Part shown: piece after piece, positions 5,424-13,800 of the stretch
How positions within the stretch are numbered: position 1 is the first letter of the stretch
Layout of the letters: each line of letters opens with the position of its first letter
Assembly (NCBI GenBank): GCA_051878795.1
Contig: JBJEKU010000051.1
Span: forward strand, 1-14,678
Direction: 5' to 3'
DNA from: W1P20-047 sp051878795
GTDB taxonomy: Bacteria; Actinomycetota; Coriobacteriia; Coriobacteriales; Eggerthellaceae
Length of the DNA stretch: 14,678 nucleotides
Position numbers and translations under genes: made by a program
The notes under the pieces: model-generated
Database searches by the model: none
Told to the model about the DNA's origin: nothing
Seen by the model: only the letters and a program-made list of their open reading frames with translations

Positions 5424-6356
5424 GTGGACTTAGCGGACATCCAAGTAGGTTCCCGCGTGCAGATGGGCGGTGTCGAATGGGATGCCGTGTATGGGGAAGC
5501 GGGCAGGTTCCTGCTGCTTGCCCACGACGTTCTGCAGGGGGAAACGGGCATCCGCCGCATCCGCTTCCACAACCGTATCGGCGATGCTACCTGGGAAGGC
5601 TGCAGCTTGAGGGATTGGCTTAACAGCGAGTTCTTGGAATCCTTCACGTCCGAGGAACGCGCCCATATCTGCGTATCGCGTGTGGTTAATTACGACAGCT
5701 CGCGCTATGGGACTCCCGGCGGTGCCGACACGCTTGACCGGGTGTTCTGCCTTTCGGTGGAAACCGTGCGCGAGCTTTTGACCGAAGAGCAGATGAAAGC
5801 ATCCCATTGCTGGTATCTGCGCTCGCCCGGCTTCCAGGCATCGTATGCAGCGAACGTGAGGGAAAACGGCGGGGTTTTCGAATTCGGCCGTCACGTATTC
5901 CTGGAGTTCTACGGTATCAGGCCCGCAATGTGGGTTTCTGCGCAGCCTTGCGTGGAAGATGCCGCCAGCCAGCCTTTCGTGAGCTTGTTCGGCTTCGGTA
6001 AGATGGCAGATGCTGCGCGATTGCGCCTGGCGATGGCGTACTTGGCATCTTATCCTGCGGATGGCAGCGCCGATAGGCGGGGTCGGGATGTACTGGACTA
6101 CGCCCGCCAGAACATGGATGCGCTTGCAGATGCTGCCTTCGCCCAAGCCGATGCGGAAGAGATCGTGCTCGGGGCCGTGAGGGCGGGGCTTGTGGATGCC
6201 GGCAATGTGGATGACTTCCTAGATCGCGCCCGTGCCATCGAGAACTGGTCCTTGGTAGCGGACCTTCTGGAGCATCGCGCCTACGGCGTTTCCTTCGATG
6301 GGGGATTGTCGGAAGACGAGCTGTTGGAATTGGAGGTCTTCGGAGGTTTGGAATAG
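5424..6356 (+). CDS. DUF6273 domain-containing protein
   Basis: 310 residues from a GTG at 5424, 5 bases after GGGAGG; a GTG at 5391 in the same frame has no such site. Residues 8-172 match the DUF6273 pattern: VGSRVQMGGVEWDAV (8-22), a strand with LLLAHDVL (30-37), ATWEGCSLRDWLNSEF (55-70), RVFCLSVETVRELL (106-119), CWYLRSPG (129-136) and GIRPAMWV (164-171). The domain has no known reaction; it resembles extracellular and carbohydrate-linked domains in Firmicutes and Actinobacteria. No signal peptide is present, so this copy is probably cytoplasmic. The helical C-terminal third (about 185-310) is acidic and unrecognised. It may belong with the surface-protein operon upstream but has its own promoter. 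No clear terminator follows. Confidence 0.8.
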   Translation: MDLADIQVGSRVQMGGVEWDAVYGEAGRFLLLAHDVLQGETGIRRIRFHNRIGDATWEGCSLRDWLNSEFLESFTSEERAHICVSRVVNYDSSRYGTPGGADTLDRVFCLSVETVRELLTEEQMKASHCWYLRSPGFQASYAANVRENGGVFEFGRHVFLEFYGIRPAMWVSAQPCVEDAASQPFVSLFGFGKMADAARLRLAMAYLASYPADGSADRRGRDVLDYARQNMDALADAAFAQADAEEIVLGAVRAGLVDAGNVDDFLDRARAIENWSLVADLLEHRAYGVSFDGGLSEDELLELEVFGGLE

Positions 6357-6409
6357 CCTGCGCTTGGGCTAGCTTGCGTTTGGACGAGCCTGTATATGAT
6401 TATTTTTTC

Positions 6410-6447
6410 TGGCGAATAATTTTTATATATCGCCAAAGGAATATACT
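6410..6447 (+). promoter_or_regulatory. Promoter with overlapping operator-like dyad, upstream of the oxidoreductase pseudogene
   Basis: TGGCGA (6410-6415) and TCGCCA (6430-6435) form an inverted repeat with a 14-base AT-rich middle. A -10-like TATACT (6442-6447) follows, so a bound regulator would cover the -35 region. The start would be near 6454, leaving a leader of about 160 bases. Apart from this, 6357-6614 holds nothing I can name. Confidence 0.35.
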
Positions 6448-6614
6448 TGCGGCTGCGAGCTCCTTTCTGCGAAGAGCCGTGTTTCTTCTGCATAACAATC
6501 TATTAATCTCTGCCGCCTGCCCTGAATGGATCATTCCGTTTCAGAGAGCCGGTGTGCGCCCGTTCTGCGCTGGGTGCGGTTTGGGCGGCATTGCGTTTTC
6601 TGGAGCTGACGAAA

Positions 6615-8328
6615 ATGGAAGAAAAGAACGTTTGCGGTCTTTGCCAGGGCGGCTGCCACATCATCACCGACATCGAAGATGGACGGTTGGTCGGTGTCCG
6701 TGCCGATAAGGATTCCCCGCTCGGCCGCTTGTGCCCGCGTGGTGCGATCGCCCCTCAGATCCTTTACGGCGAACAGCGCAACCGACGACGGTCCGCAGGT
6801 GATGATCGCCCGCATCAAGGCTGCGCAGGAACGCGGTGCGAAGGTAATTGTGGTCGACCCCCGTCAAAGCGGCGTGGGTGAAATCGCCGACTGGTGGATT
6901 CCCATCCTGCCCGGCGGTGACGGCGCCTTCGCTTCGGCCCTGTTGAAGATCATCATCGAAGAGCAGCTGTACGACCAGGGATTCGTTTCCGAATACGTCC
7001 AAGGTCTGGAAGAATACGCCGAATACTTGCAGGGCCTTTCGCTGGATACCCTGAGCAGGCAGTGCGGTGTACCTGTGGACGACATGAGGCGCTTCGTTGC
7101 CGAGTTCACCGCTACTACCAAGGCCTGCTTGATCGCTTACACCGGTTTGGAGTATGCACTCACCGCCACTCAGGCTAACCGTGCGCTCTATGTGCTGTGG
7201 GGTATCACCGGCAAGCTGGACACCGAAGGCGGTATGTACCTGAACTGTAAGGGCGTGCCCACCTTCCAGCTCGCTTCTGCACCCGAAGGCGACATGCCTC
7301 TGGGATATGACGATGCGCCTTTGTACTACGGCTTCTGCAAGCAGGGTCACTTCATGAACTTCCCCAAGGCGGTTTTGGAAGACGACCCCTATCCCGTGCG
7401 CGGCCTGCTGGTGGTGGGCGGTTCTCCCGCAACCTCCTTCCCCGAAAGCGATACTTGGCGCAAGGCATACGAGAAGCTGGACTGCATGATCGTGCTCGAC
7501 CGCTTCTTCACTGAAGACTCCCGTTTTGCCGATGTGGTGTTCCCCGTTACTTCGGTGTTCGAAAGCATCAAGATCGTTCCCAGCGAACAAGGTCGTAAGC
7601 TGCGCGAACCCCTGATCGATCCCGTAGGAGAGTCCCGCGAGGACTGCCTGATCATGGGCGAGCTCGCTTGGCGCCTGGGCGTGGGCGAAGGTTTGCCCCG
7701 TACCACCGAGGAGCTGAGGGATTGGCTGCTCACCACCCCTATCCCCTTTGCGGGAGACTTCGTGATTCGCAAGGGCGTGGCCGAGCGCGAATACCGCAAG
7801 TACGAAACGGGCGCCCTCCGTGCCGATGGCAAGCCCGGCTTCCCCACGCCTTCGGGCAAGTTGGAGATCTGCTCGACCATCCTGGCCGAAAACGGCGTGA
7901 CGCCTTATCCCGAATACGTCGACGTCCGTACGCTCGAAGGCATGGATGAGCAGACCTATCCCATGCTCATGACCAGCGGTTCCAGGAGCAATAATCGCAT
8001 GGGTTGCCTGGGCGCGAACTTCCCCCAGATCACCCGCATCGAGCCCGAGCCCTTGGTGGAGATCTGCGCCGAAGACGCTCGCAAGTTGGGTGTGGAAGAC
8101 GGCGGTAGGGTGCGCGTCACTACCCCTACGTCCCACGCGGAATTCACCGCGAAGGTGTGCGGGGTCGTGCCCGGCGGCATCCATATCCCGCATGGCGGCG
8201 GCAGTGCCTTCGATAACGACGCCTGGCGCGAAGGCGGCGTGAATGCGCTCAACTCGCTGAGCACGCGCGACAGCATCTCGGGCTTCCCGGCGTTCAAGGC
8301 GGTTCCCTGCCGCGTCGAGGCGCTGTAG
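6615..8328 (+). pseudogene. Molybdopterin oxidoreductase (CISM/DMSO reductase superfamily), internal out-of-frame deletion
   Basis: From the ATG at 6615 (GGAG 9 bases upstream) 55 residues encode the N-terminal 4Fe-4S site: C-x2-C-x3-C-x25-C at C7, C10, C14, C40, with LCPRG, ending LYGEQR. The sequence then jumps in another frame to NSATDDGPQVMIARIKAAQ and IVVDPR, which in relatives lie about 120 residues further on. The rest runs intact to 8328: the molybdopterin-binding middle domains and a complete C-terminal dinucleotide-binding domain (MLMTSGSRSNNRMGCLG, IHIPHGGG). The lost block normally carries the residue that binds molybdenum. At the junction the end of the left part and the start of the right part read on the same bases (GAACAGCGCA, 6773-6782), which suggests deletion between short direct repeats. 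The enzyme would have been a respiratory oxidoreductase. No signal peptide and no electron-transfer subunit genes are in the window. An assembly error is possible. Confidence 0.85.
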
Positions 8329-8387
8329 CTCAGCATCCGGGGGATTGACCCGTTTCATCCGGGATCTCTCCATTGCAGACTGAAGAT

Positions 8388-8425
8388 AATCGCCCGCAGC
8401 CGGCACTGTTCGGTTGCGGGCGATT
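8388..8425. terminator. Bidirectional terminator hairpin between convergent genes
   Basis: A 15-bp stem (8388-8402 with 8411-8425, one G-U pair) and an 8-base loop sit between the oxidoreductase stop (8328) and the stop of the minus-strand membrane gene (8430). Tails are CTTATC on the plus strand and ATCTTC on the minus strand, so U content is modest. It begins only 5 bases past the minus-strand stop codon. Confidence 0.75.
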
Positions 8426-8429
8426 CTTA

Positions 8430-8933
8430 TCATAAGCGGGTGTTGCCCTGCGTCTTGATGTGCGCCAGTCGCGCGATGCACCAGTAGGCTGCACTGCCGC
8501 AGACGTAGGCGATCAGGTCGAGCGGGTCGCCCACGCTTCCCGGTACGAAGAAGGGTGCCAGGTATTCCCAGAACAGACCGCAGGCGAAGATGTAGGCAAG
8601 GCAGACGGGCAGTTTGCGGATACGGATGCTTGGCCTGACCAGGTCTAGCAGCAGGTTGGTGTACCCCAGAAAGGCGATGCCGCCCAGAAAGTCGTTCAGG
8701 TGGTTGTGAACCAGCAGGGAGGGCAGACTCGCGTCAGGTGCGATAACCTGTTTCAGCATCAGGTTGTTCGAATAGAACAGTATGCAGCAAGCTGCGAGAA
8801 CGCAACCATCGAAGGCCAAAGTGCGCCACGAGGCCAGGATGTTCGACCTGGCCTCGCGAAGTGGTGCGGGAGCGTGTGCGCCCTCCGCTCGGTTTCGTTT
8901 GGTTTTGCCTTCTGGATGGCAGGGGGTGGGCAT
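8430..8933 (-). CDS. Small multi-pass membrane protein, unrecognised family
   Basis: 167 residues if started at the ATG at 8933, which lies 5 bases past the stop of the small gene at 8939-9028 and has no ribosome binding site of its own, so coupling is assumed. About four membrane helices are visible near 43-60, 82-99, 108-127 and 136-155. Distinct motifs are HNHLNDFLGG (77-86) and FWEYLAPFFVPGSVGDPLDL (121-140) followed by IAY; similar acidic GDxxDLxAY segments occur in VanZ-like and other small membrane families, but I cannot assign one. Residues 5-35 are basic and hydrophilic and are encoded by a hairpin-bearing stretch that looks like an intergenic repeat. The true start may therefore be a non-ATG codon nearer the first helix, near 8815. 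The gene is convergent with the oxidoreductase pseudogene. Confidence 0.6.
   Translation of the reverse strand: MPTPCHPEGKTKRNRAEGAHAPAPLREARSNILASWRTLAFDGCVLAACCILFYSNNLMLKQVIAPDASLPSLLVHNHLNDFLGGIAFLGYTNLLLDLVRPSIRIRKLPVCLAYIFACGLFWEYLAPFFVPGSVGDPLDLIAYVCGSAAYWCIARLAHIKTQGNTRL
8829..8856. repeat. Hairpin element in the 5' part of the membrane protein gene
   Basis: Perfect 10-bp arms CGAGGCCAGG and CCTGGCCTCG with an 8-base loop; beyond an internal loop, flanking bases (GCGCCAC and GTGGTGC) extend the pairing with one G-U. The structure and the translation around it (CHPEGKTKRNRAEGAHA) resemble dispersed intergenic repeat elements rather than protein-coding sequence. Only one copy is in the window. 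Confidence 0.4.
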
Positions 8934-8938
8934 GGCGG

Positions 8939-9028
8939 CTAGCCGCAGGTTGCGAAAAGGAACAGTCCCGCGGCGATGCCGATGGCGATGATGGCAACCC
9001 ACCAGCAGCCTCCGTGATTGTTGTTCAT
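8939..9028 (-). CDS. 29-residue small membrane protein
   Basis: The peptide opens MNNNHGGCWWVAIIAIGIAA and ends GLFLFATCG: a polar Gly/Cys/Trp start followed by one hydrophobic helix to the end. AGGAGG lies 3 bases before the ATG at 9028. A promoter-like pair at 9074-9102 would start the message about 39 bases upstream. It precedes the membrane protein gene at 8430-8933 with a 5-base gap between stop and ATG, so the two are probably co-transcribed. It recalls tiny glycine-rich membrane peptides such as YjcZ of Bacillus but is not clearly one. Confidence 0.65.
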   Translation of the reverse strand: MNNNHGGCWWVAIIAIGIAAGLFLFATCG

Positions 9029-9073
9029 GATCCTCCTGTCAATCGGGTCGGGATTGTTACGGCAGGAATCTTG

Positions 9074-9102
9074 ATTCTACCAGGCTCGTCCGCGTATGCG
9101 AA
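9074..9102 (-). promoter_or_regulatory. Promoter of the small membrane gene pair
   Basis: Minus strand: -35 TTCGCA (9097-9102, 4 of 6), 17-base spacer, -10 TAGAAT (9074-9079, 5 of 6). The start would be near 9067, ahead of the ATG at 9028. Confidence 0.5.
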
Positions 9103-9418
9103 GACGCGCTGATCAAACGGGAGCAGCTGCTTGGAAGCGCATTGCATTCTGGAGGGTGCAGCGCGCTGCCGCGTGCGCAAGGGACGGTTTCCATGTCATG
9201 TTGGAGCGGTTGGCACCGCTGCGCGCGATTTGCGAAAGGAAGCGTATCGTCACATGCGCATCCGGGGCCTTGGCGTTGCGAATCACGCGTCGGGGGTTGG
9301 CGGGCGATCTTGCGTGCGCATTACGGTGGCGTGCGAAACGGGCGCCGTACCCGACGGGGGATGGCCTCTGCTGCGTGGTATGGTGGCAGGGCGGTCAGGC
9401 TAGGCGAAGGGAGCGAAC
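9103..9418. other. GC-rich stretch with no supported gene
   Basis: Frames on the plus strand are open through here but rich in Arg, Ala and Cys, with no ribosome binding site and no recognisable motif. I see no RNA gene or repeat. The only signal is an extended -10-like TGG-TATGGT at 9376-9384, 35 bases before the next ATG, without a good -35. Confidence 0.5.
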
Positions 9419-9781
9419 ATGGAATCTATGCAGTGCGGTGGCTTTTGCGGTAGCGGCTCGCGTGTTTCCATCTGCATCGAGCTTACCGGCGGCGAGGCCG
9501 TGGAATGGTCGGGCGAGGCGCCGGGCTTTTATCCAGTCGAGCTGGTGTGCAACGAAGCGGCCTTCGCCCTGTGCGAGACTCCCTTCGATCTGCTGCAAGC
9601 GCTCTGCGGAAGCGTGTCGACGCTCGATTGCGGGGGTGCGGGCTTTATCCGCGAAGCCATGGGGGAATGCGTGCTGGCGCTGGGCAGCATCGATTGCGTT
9701 TCGTCCGTCACGGTTTCGGTGGATAACTCGCAGGCAGGCGAGGGTTGGGAATCGGGCAGCTCGACCTATCTGATGGGATAA
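9419..9781 (+). CDS. Cysteine-rich acidic protein of unknown function
   Basis: 120 residues from the ATG at 9419, with GGGAG 5 bases upstream. Nine cysteines (6, 10, 19, 44, 52, 63, 71, 84, 93) are spread over the chain; the first three give QCGGFCGSGSRVSIC. The protein is acidic, has no signal peptide or membrane helix, and ends with a Ser/Gly-rich tail. Spacing does not match a ferredoxin, rubredoxin or zinc-ribbon pattern that I know, though metal binding is possible. I do not recognise the family. It stands alone between the minus-strand small membrane genes and nth. Confidence 0.65.
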   Translation: MESMQCGGFCGSGSRVSICIELTGGEAVEWSGEAPGFYPVELVCNEAAFALCETPFDLLQALCGSVSTLDCGGAGFIREAMGECVLALGSIDCVSSVTVSVDNSQAGEGWESGSSTYLMG

Positions 9782-9880
9782 GAGCCTTGTGGTGCGGATG
9801 ACTTAGTGCGAATGGTTTCGTGCGGCGCTTTGCGACACGGCTCGGGCCAGTTGGCGCTTCCGCTTGCCTTACGCTTGCAT

Positions 9881-9906
9881 CCCGTTAGTTACCGGTAACT
9901 AACGGG
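9881..9906. repeat. Perfect 26-bp palindrome between convergent genes
   Basis: Arms of 13 bp without a spacer, centred on ACCGGT; the left half reads CCCGTTAGTTACC. It lies between the stop of the cysteine-rich gene (9781) and the stop of nth (9953). As RNA it gives an 11-bp stem with a CCGG loop, but neither strand has a U tract after it. It could be a terminator without a tail, a protein-binding site or a cruciform-forming site. Confidence 0.75.
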
Positions 9907-9952
9907 GAACGGGGGGAGCGGAAAGCCAGCCGCATCGCTTCAGGATGCGCCC

Positions 9953-10624
9953 TTATTTCCCCTGCTGCAGCTTCGCGAAATGCGGGCAGAGGTCGTTGAT
10001 GAAGCATTCGGCGCACTTGGGCCTGCGTGCAACGCAATATTCCCTGCCGAAGTGCACCCACTGATGGTTGATGTAGAGCCAGTCCTGCTTGGGGTAGATG
10101 CGCAGCAGCGCCGCCTCGGTTTTGGCGGGGGTGTCGGCCGAAGGGCCGGCCAGCTTCAGCATGTGCGCGATGCGGAAGACGTGCGTGTCCACGGCGATGC
10201 CCTGTGCGTCGCCGAAGGCCTGGCACATGACCACGTTGGCGGTTTTGCGGCCCACGCCGGGAAGCTTCTGCAACAGCTCCATGTCCTGCGGGATCTGCCC
10301 GCCGAATTCGGCGAGCACGGTCTGCGCCAGCTTGACCAGGTTGCGTGCCTTGGCATGGAAGAATCCCAGCGAATGGATGATCGCCTCGACCTCTTCCACG
10401 CTTGCGGCGGCCATCTTCTCGGGCGTGCCGAAGCGCTCGAACAGCTGGGGCGTCACCTTGTTCACGGCGGCGTCGGTACACTGGGCGGAAAGCACCACCG
10501 CGCAGGTGAGCGTGAACGGGTCGGTGTGGTCAAGCGAGCATTCGCCTTCGCCGTAGTGCTCGAACATGCGGCGCTCGATTTCGGCCGCGCGGGCTATTTT
10601 GTCTGCTTTCAGTTCCCTGGGCAT
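9953..10624 (-). CDS. nth: Endonuclease III (DNA glycosylase/AP lyase)
   Basis: 223 residues from the ATG at 10624, with GGAAGGGA 6 bases upstream; the open frame extends to 10813 without a site. It removes oxidised pyrimidines from DNA and cleaves the abasic site in base excision repair. The helix-hairpin-helix LPGVGRKTANVV (121-132) carries catalytic Lys127, and VDTHVFR (145-151) carries Asp146. The C-terminal 4Fe-4S cluster motif is complete: C197-x6-C204-x2-C207-x5-C213. SAQCTD (46-51) is the usual substrate-binding segment. Length and motifs match bacterial Nth well. It is divergent from mfd, another repair gene, with 191 bases between the start codons. Confidence 0.96.
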   Translation of the reverse strand: MPRELKADKIARAAEIERRMFEHYGEGECSLDHTDPFTLTCAVVLSAQCTDAAVNKVTPQLFERFGTPEKMAAASVEEVEAIIHSLGFFHAKARNLVKLAQTVLAEFGGQIPQDMELLQKLPGVGRKTANVVMCQAFGDAQGIAVDTHVFRIAHMLKLAGPSADTPAKTEAALLRIYPKQDWLYINHQWVHFGREYCVARRPKCAECFINDLCPHFAKLQQGK

Positions 10625-10651
10625 GTGCGTCCCTTCCGTGTTCCTGCGAAC

Positions 10652-10660
10652 TGGTACAAT
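10652..10660 (+). promoter_or_regulatory. Extended -10 promoter in the nth-mfd intergenic region
   Basis: TGG followed by TACAAT is an extended -10 element (TGn TATAAT form); the -35 is poor, as is common with this class. The start would be near 10667, about 150 bases before the mfd ATG. Confidence 0.4.
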
Positions 10661-10682
10661 CCTAGCGTAAAGCAAGTCTGAC

Positions 10683-10702
10683 GCCACGGTTTCGTGGCTT
10701 TT
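10683..10702 (+). terminator. Terminator-like hairpin in the mfd leader
   Basis: GCCACG (10683-10688), loop GTTT, CGTGGC (10693-10698), then TTTT. The stem is short at 6 bp. It lies about 16 bases after the predicted start, so it may end transcripts early or act as a leader structure. Further on, CCCGGT (10747-10752) could pair with ACCGGG (10775-10780). Confidence 0.4.
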
Positions 10703-10815
10703 CGTGTTGCATCCGATCCAAGAATGATTGTGCCTGCGGGGGTTTTCCCGGTCTTGCGCTGCGTGCAGGTAATAACCGGGGTCGGTTTGTAACGGGATAG
10801 ATCGAAGGAGCACGC

Positions 10816-13800
10816 ATGCTCATCAACGCCCTGGCATTCAGGATGGAGAAGTCACCCGACGTGAAGGCTTTCTGGGAAAAGCTGGATTCGGGCGAGGACG
10901 GCACCCTTGCGGTCGCGTCTTCCGCGCGCCCCTTCCTAATGGCGGCGCGGTTCGCGCGTTCACCCCAACCCACCCTGGTGGTGGTCGCGGGTGAGGATGC
11001 CGCGGCAGACTTCGCGCGCAACGTTGCCGCCTATGTGGGCGAGGAGAACGTGCTGCGCTATTTCGAGCGCAGCGACTTCCCCTTCAACGCCAAGCCGAGC
11101 GACCCGCATCAGGTGGCCTGCCGCATGGAGGCGCTCCATGCCCTGGTGGAGGGGCAAAAGGCCATCGTGGTGGCGAGCGCCCGATCGCTTCTGCGTTGCC
11201 TGCCGCCTGTGGGCAACCAGCCCTACCTGCCGCTCGACTTCGAATGCGGGCGCGACGTGGGCGATTCCGAACACCCCGACCTGACCGACTACGAGAGCAT
11301 CCCCTTCGCGCTGGAAGCTGCCGGCTACCAGAATACCGGCGAGCTTGACGGGCCTGGCACCTACTGCGTGCGCGGCGGCACCGTGGACGTGTACCCGGGC
11401 AACCTGCACTACCCGGTGCGGATCGACTGCTTCGGCGACGAGGTTGACGAAATCCGCCGTATCGTGCCAAGCACCGGCCAGACCATTTCGTCGCTGCAGC
11501 GCGTGCGCATCTATCCGGTGCGCGAGTTCAAGCCCACCCGCAAGGCCATCGCCCGCGCGAAGGATGCCCTGTATAACCCCGCACAGTGCAACCCCGCCCT
11601 GCGCGAGCTGTTGGAAAAGCTGCAAGGAGGCGTGTTCGAGCCTGGTAGCGATGCCCTGTTGCCCTACCTGTTCGAAAAACCCGCGAGTTTGGGCGAATAC
11701 CTGCGCCCCAATACCCTGAGCGTGCTTTCCGAGCCCAGGGCGCTGTTCGACGATGCGCTGCGTGCGCATGAGGAGATATGCGCCCGTGCGAAGGGGTCGG
11801 GAATCGCGGTCGAGGGCCTGTTCATGGCCGCGCCCCAGCTGAACTTCGGCAGCAACCAGCGCTGCAACTACCTGTCCATCATGCGCGTGGGCGGCGACGT
11901 GGATGCCGAGCTGCCCGTGAAGCGCACCGATGTTGCGGGCAACCCCGAAAAGATCTTCGGCAAGTTCCGCAACCTCATCGATGCGGGATTCATGGTGGTG
12001 TTCAGCGTGCCCAACTATCGTGCCCGCGAGGACATGAAGCTGGCCTGCGTGGACCACAGCCTGCCCATCGTGGAGGCCTTAGACGTGAACAATTCCGCTC
12101 CCGACCGCCTGCGCAGCGGCGTGGTGAACATCGTGGACGTGGATGTTCCGCTGGGCCTGATCATCCCGAAGGCGAAGTTGGCGCTGGTGAGCATCAACGA
12201 CACGCGCGGATCGACCGCGCTGCGCACCGGCAAGCGCGTGGACGTGACCGAGATCACCTTCCCCTTCAAGCCGGGCGACTACGTGGTACATTCCGCCCAC
12301 GGCATCGCGCTGTTCAAGGACATCATCCGTCAGGAAGTGGGCGGCGTGATGCGCGACTACCTGCTTTTGGAATACGCGGAAGACGACAAGCTGTACGTGC
12401 CGGTGGAGCAGCTGGACAGGGTGACCCGCTATGTGGGTCCCGAAGGTGGAAGCCCGCGCCTGACCAGGCTTAACACCAGCGACTGGAGCCGTGCGCTGAA
12501 CAAGGCGCGCAAGGCCAGCAAGAAGCTGGCATTCGATTTGGTGGACGTGTACACCCGCCGTGCGGCAACGCAGGGCTACCGCTATTCGCCCGACACCCCC
12601 TGGCAGCGCGAGATGGAGGAATCCTTCCCGTACCAGGAAACGCCCGACCAGCTGGCGGCAATCGCCGATATCAAGGCGGACATGCAGTCCGCGCGCCCCA
12701 TGGACCGTCTGGTCTGCGGCGACGTGGGCTTCGGCAAGACCGAAGTGGCCCTGCGCGCGGCGTTCAAGGCGACGCAGGACAACAAGCAGGTGATGGTGCT
12801 GTGCCCCACCACCATTCTGGCGCAGCAGCATTTCACCACCTTCAACGACCGCTTCGCGCCCTTTGGCGTGAAGGTGGAAGTGCTCAGCCGCTTCCGCACC
12901 CCGGCGCAGACCGAGGCGGCGCTGGCGGGCTTCGCCGACGGCAGCGTGCAGGTGCTGGTGGGTACGCACAGGCTGCTTTCGCGCGACGTGAACCCGCACG
13001 ACCTGGGCCTGGTCATCATCGACGAGGAGCAGCGCTTCGGCGTGGGGCACAAGGAGCAGATGAAGAACCTGCGCGAGAGCATCGACGTGCTCACGCTTTC
13101 GGCGACGCCCATCCCGCGCACCATGCAGATGTCGCTTTCCGGCGTGCGCGAGATGAGCCTGATCATGACCCCGCCCGATGAGCGCCGGCCCGTGGAGGTG
13201 AAGGTGGGCGAGTGGGACCCCGACGTGGTGAGCGGCGCCATCTGCCGCGAGCTGGACCGCCATGGCCAGGTGTACTACGTGTCCAACAGGGTGAAGAGCA
13301 TCCAGGATGCCGCCGAGCGCGTGCAGCAGGCAGCGCCCGAAGCGCGCGTGGGCATTGCGCACGGCCAGATGAGCAAGGAGCAGCTGGAAAGCGTGATGGA
13401 GGAATTCTCCGCGGGCAACCTTGACGTGATGGTTGCCACCACCATCATCGAAAGCGGCATCGACAACCCGCATACCAACACGCTGATCATCGAGGACGCG
13501 CACCGTCTGGGCTTGGCGCAGATGTACCAGCTGAAGGGGCGCGTGGGCCGCAGCTCGTTGCAGGCGTATGCCTACTTCATGTTCCCCGAAGAGATTCCGC
13601 TGACCGAAGAGGCCATGGCGCGCCTGACGGCGATCGACGAGCACCAGGAACTGGGCAGCGGCATGCGCATCGCCATGCGCGACCTGGAAATCCGCGGCGC
13701 GGGCGACATGCTGGGTGCCGAGCAGAGCGGCAACATGAGTGCGGTGGGCTTCGATCTGTTCGCGCAGATGCTGGCCGAGGCGGTGAACGCCACCAGGGAA

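Noticed and set aside
6664..8481. 605-codon open frame on the minus strand
   Set aside because: It is a mirror of the oxidoreductase coding strand: His/Gly/Ala-rich, no ribosome binding site, no recognisable domain. It is a GC-skew shadow.
9096..9773. 225-codon plus-strand frame overlapping the cysteine-rich gene
   Set aside because: Very rich in Arg, Ala and Trp, no ribosome binding site; the overlapping frame from 9419 has one and a balanced composition.
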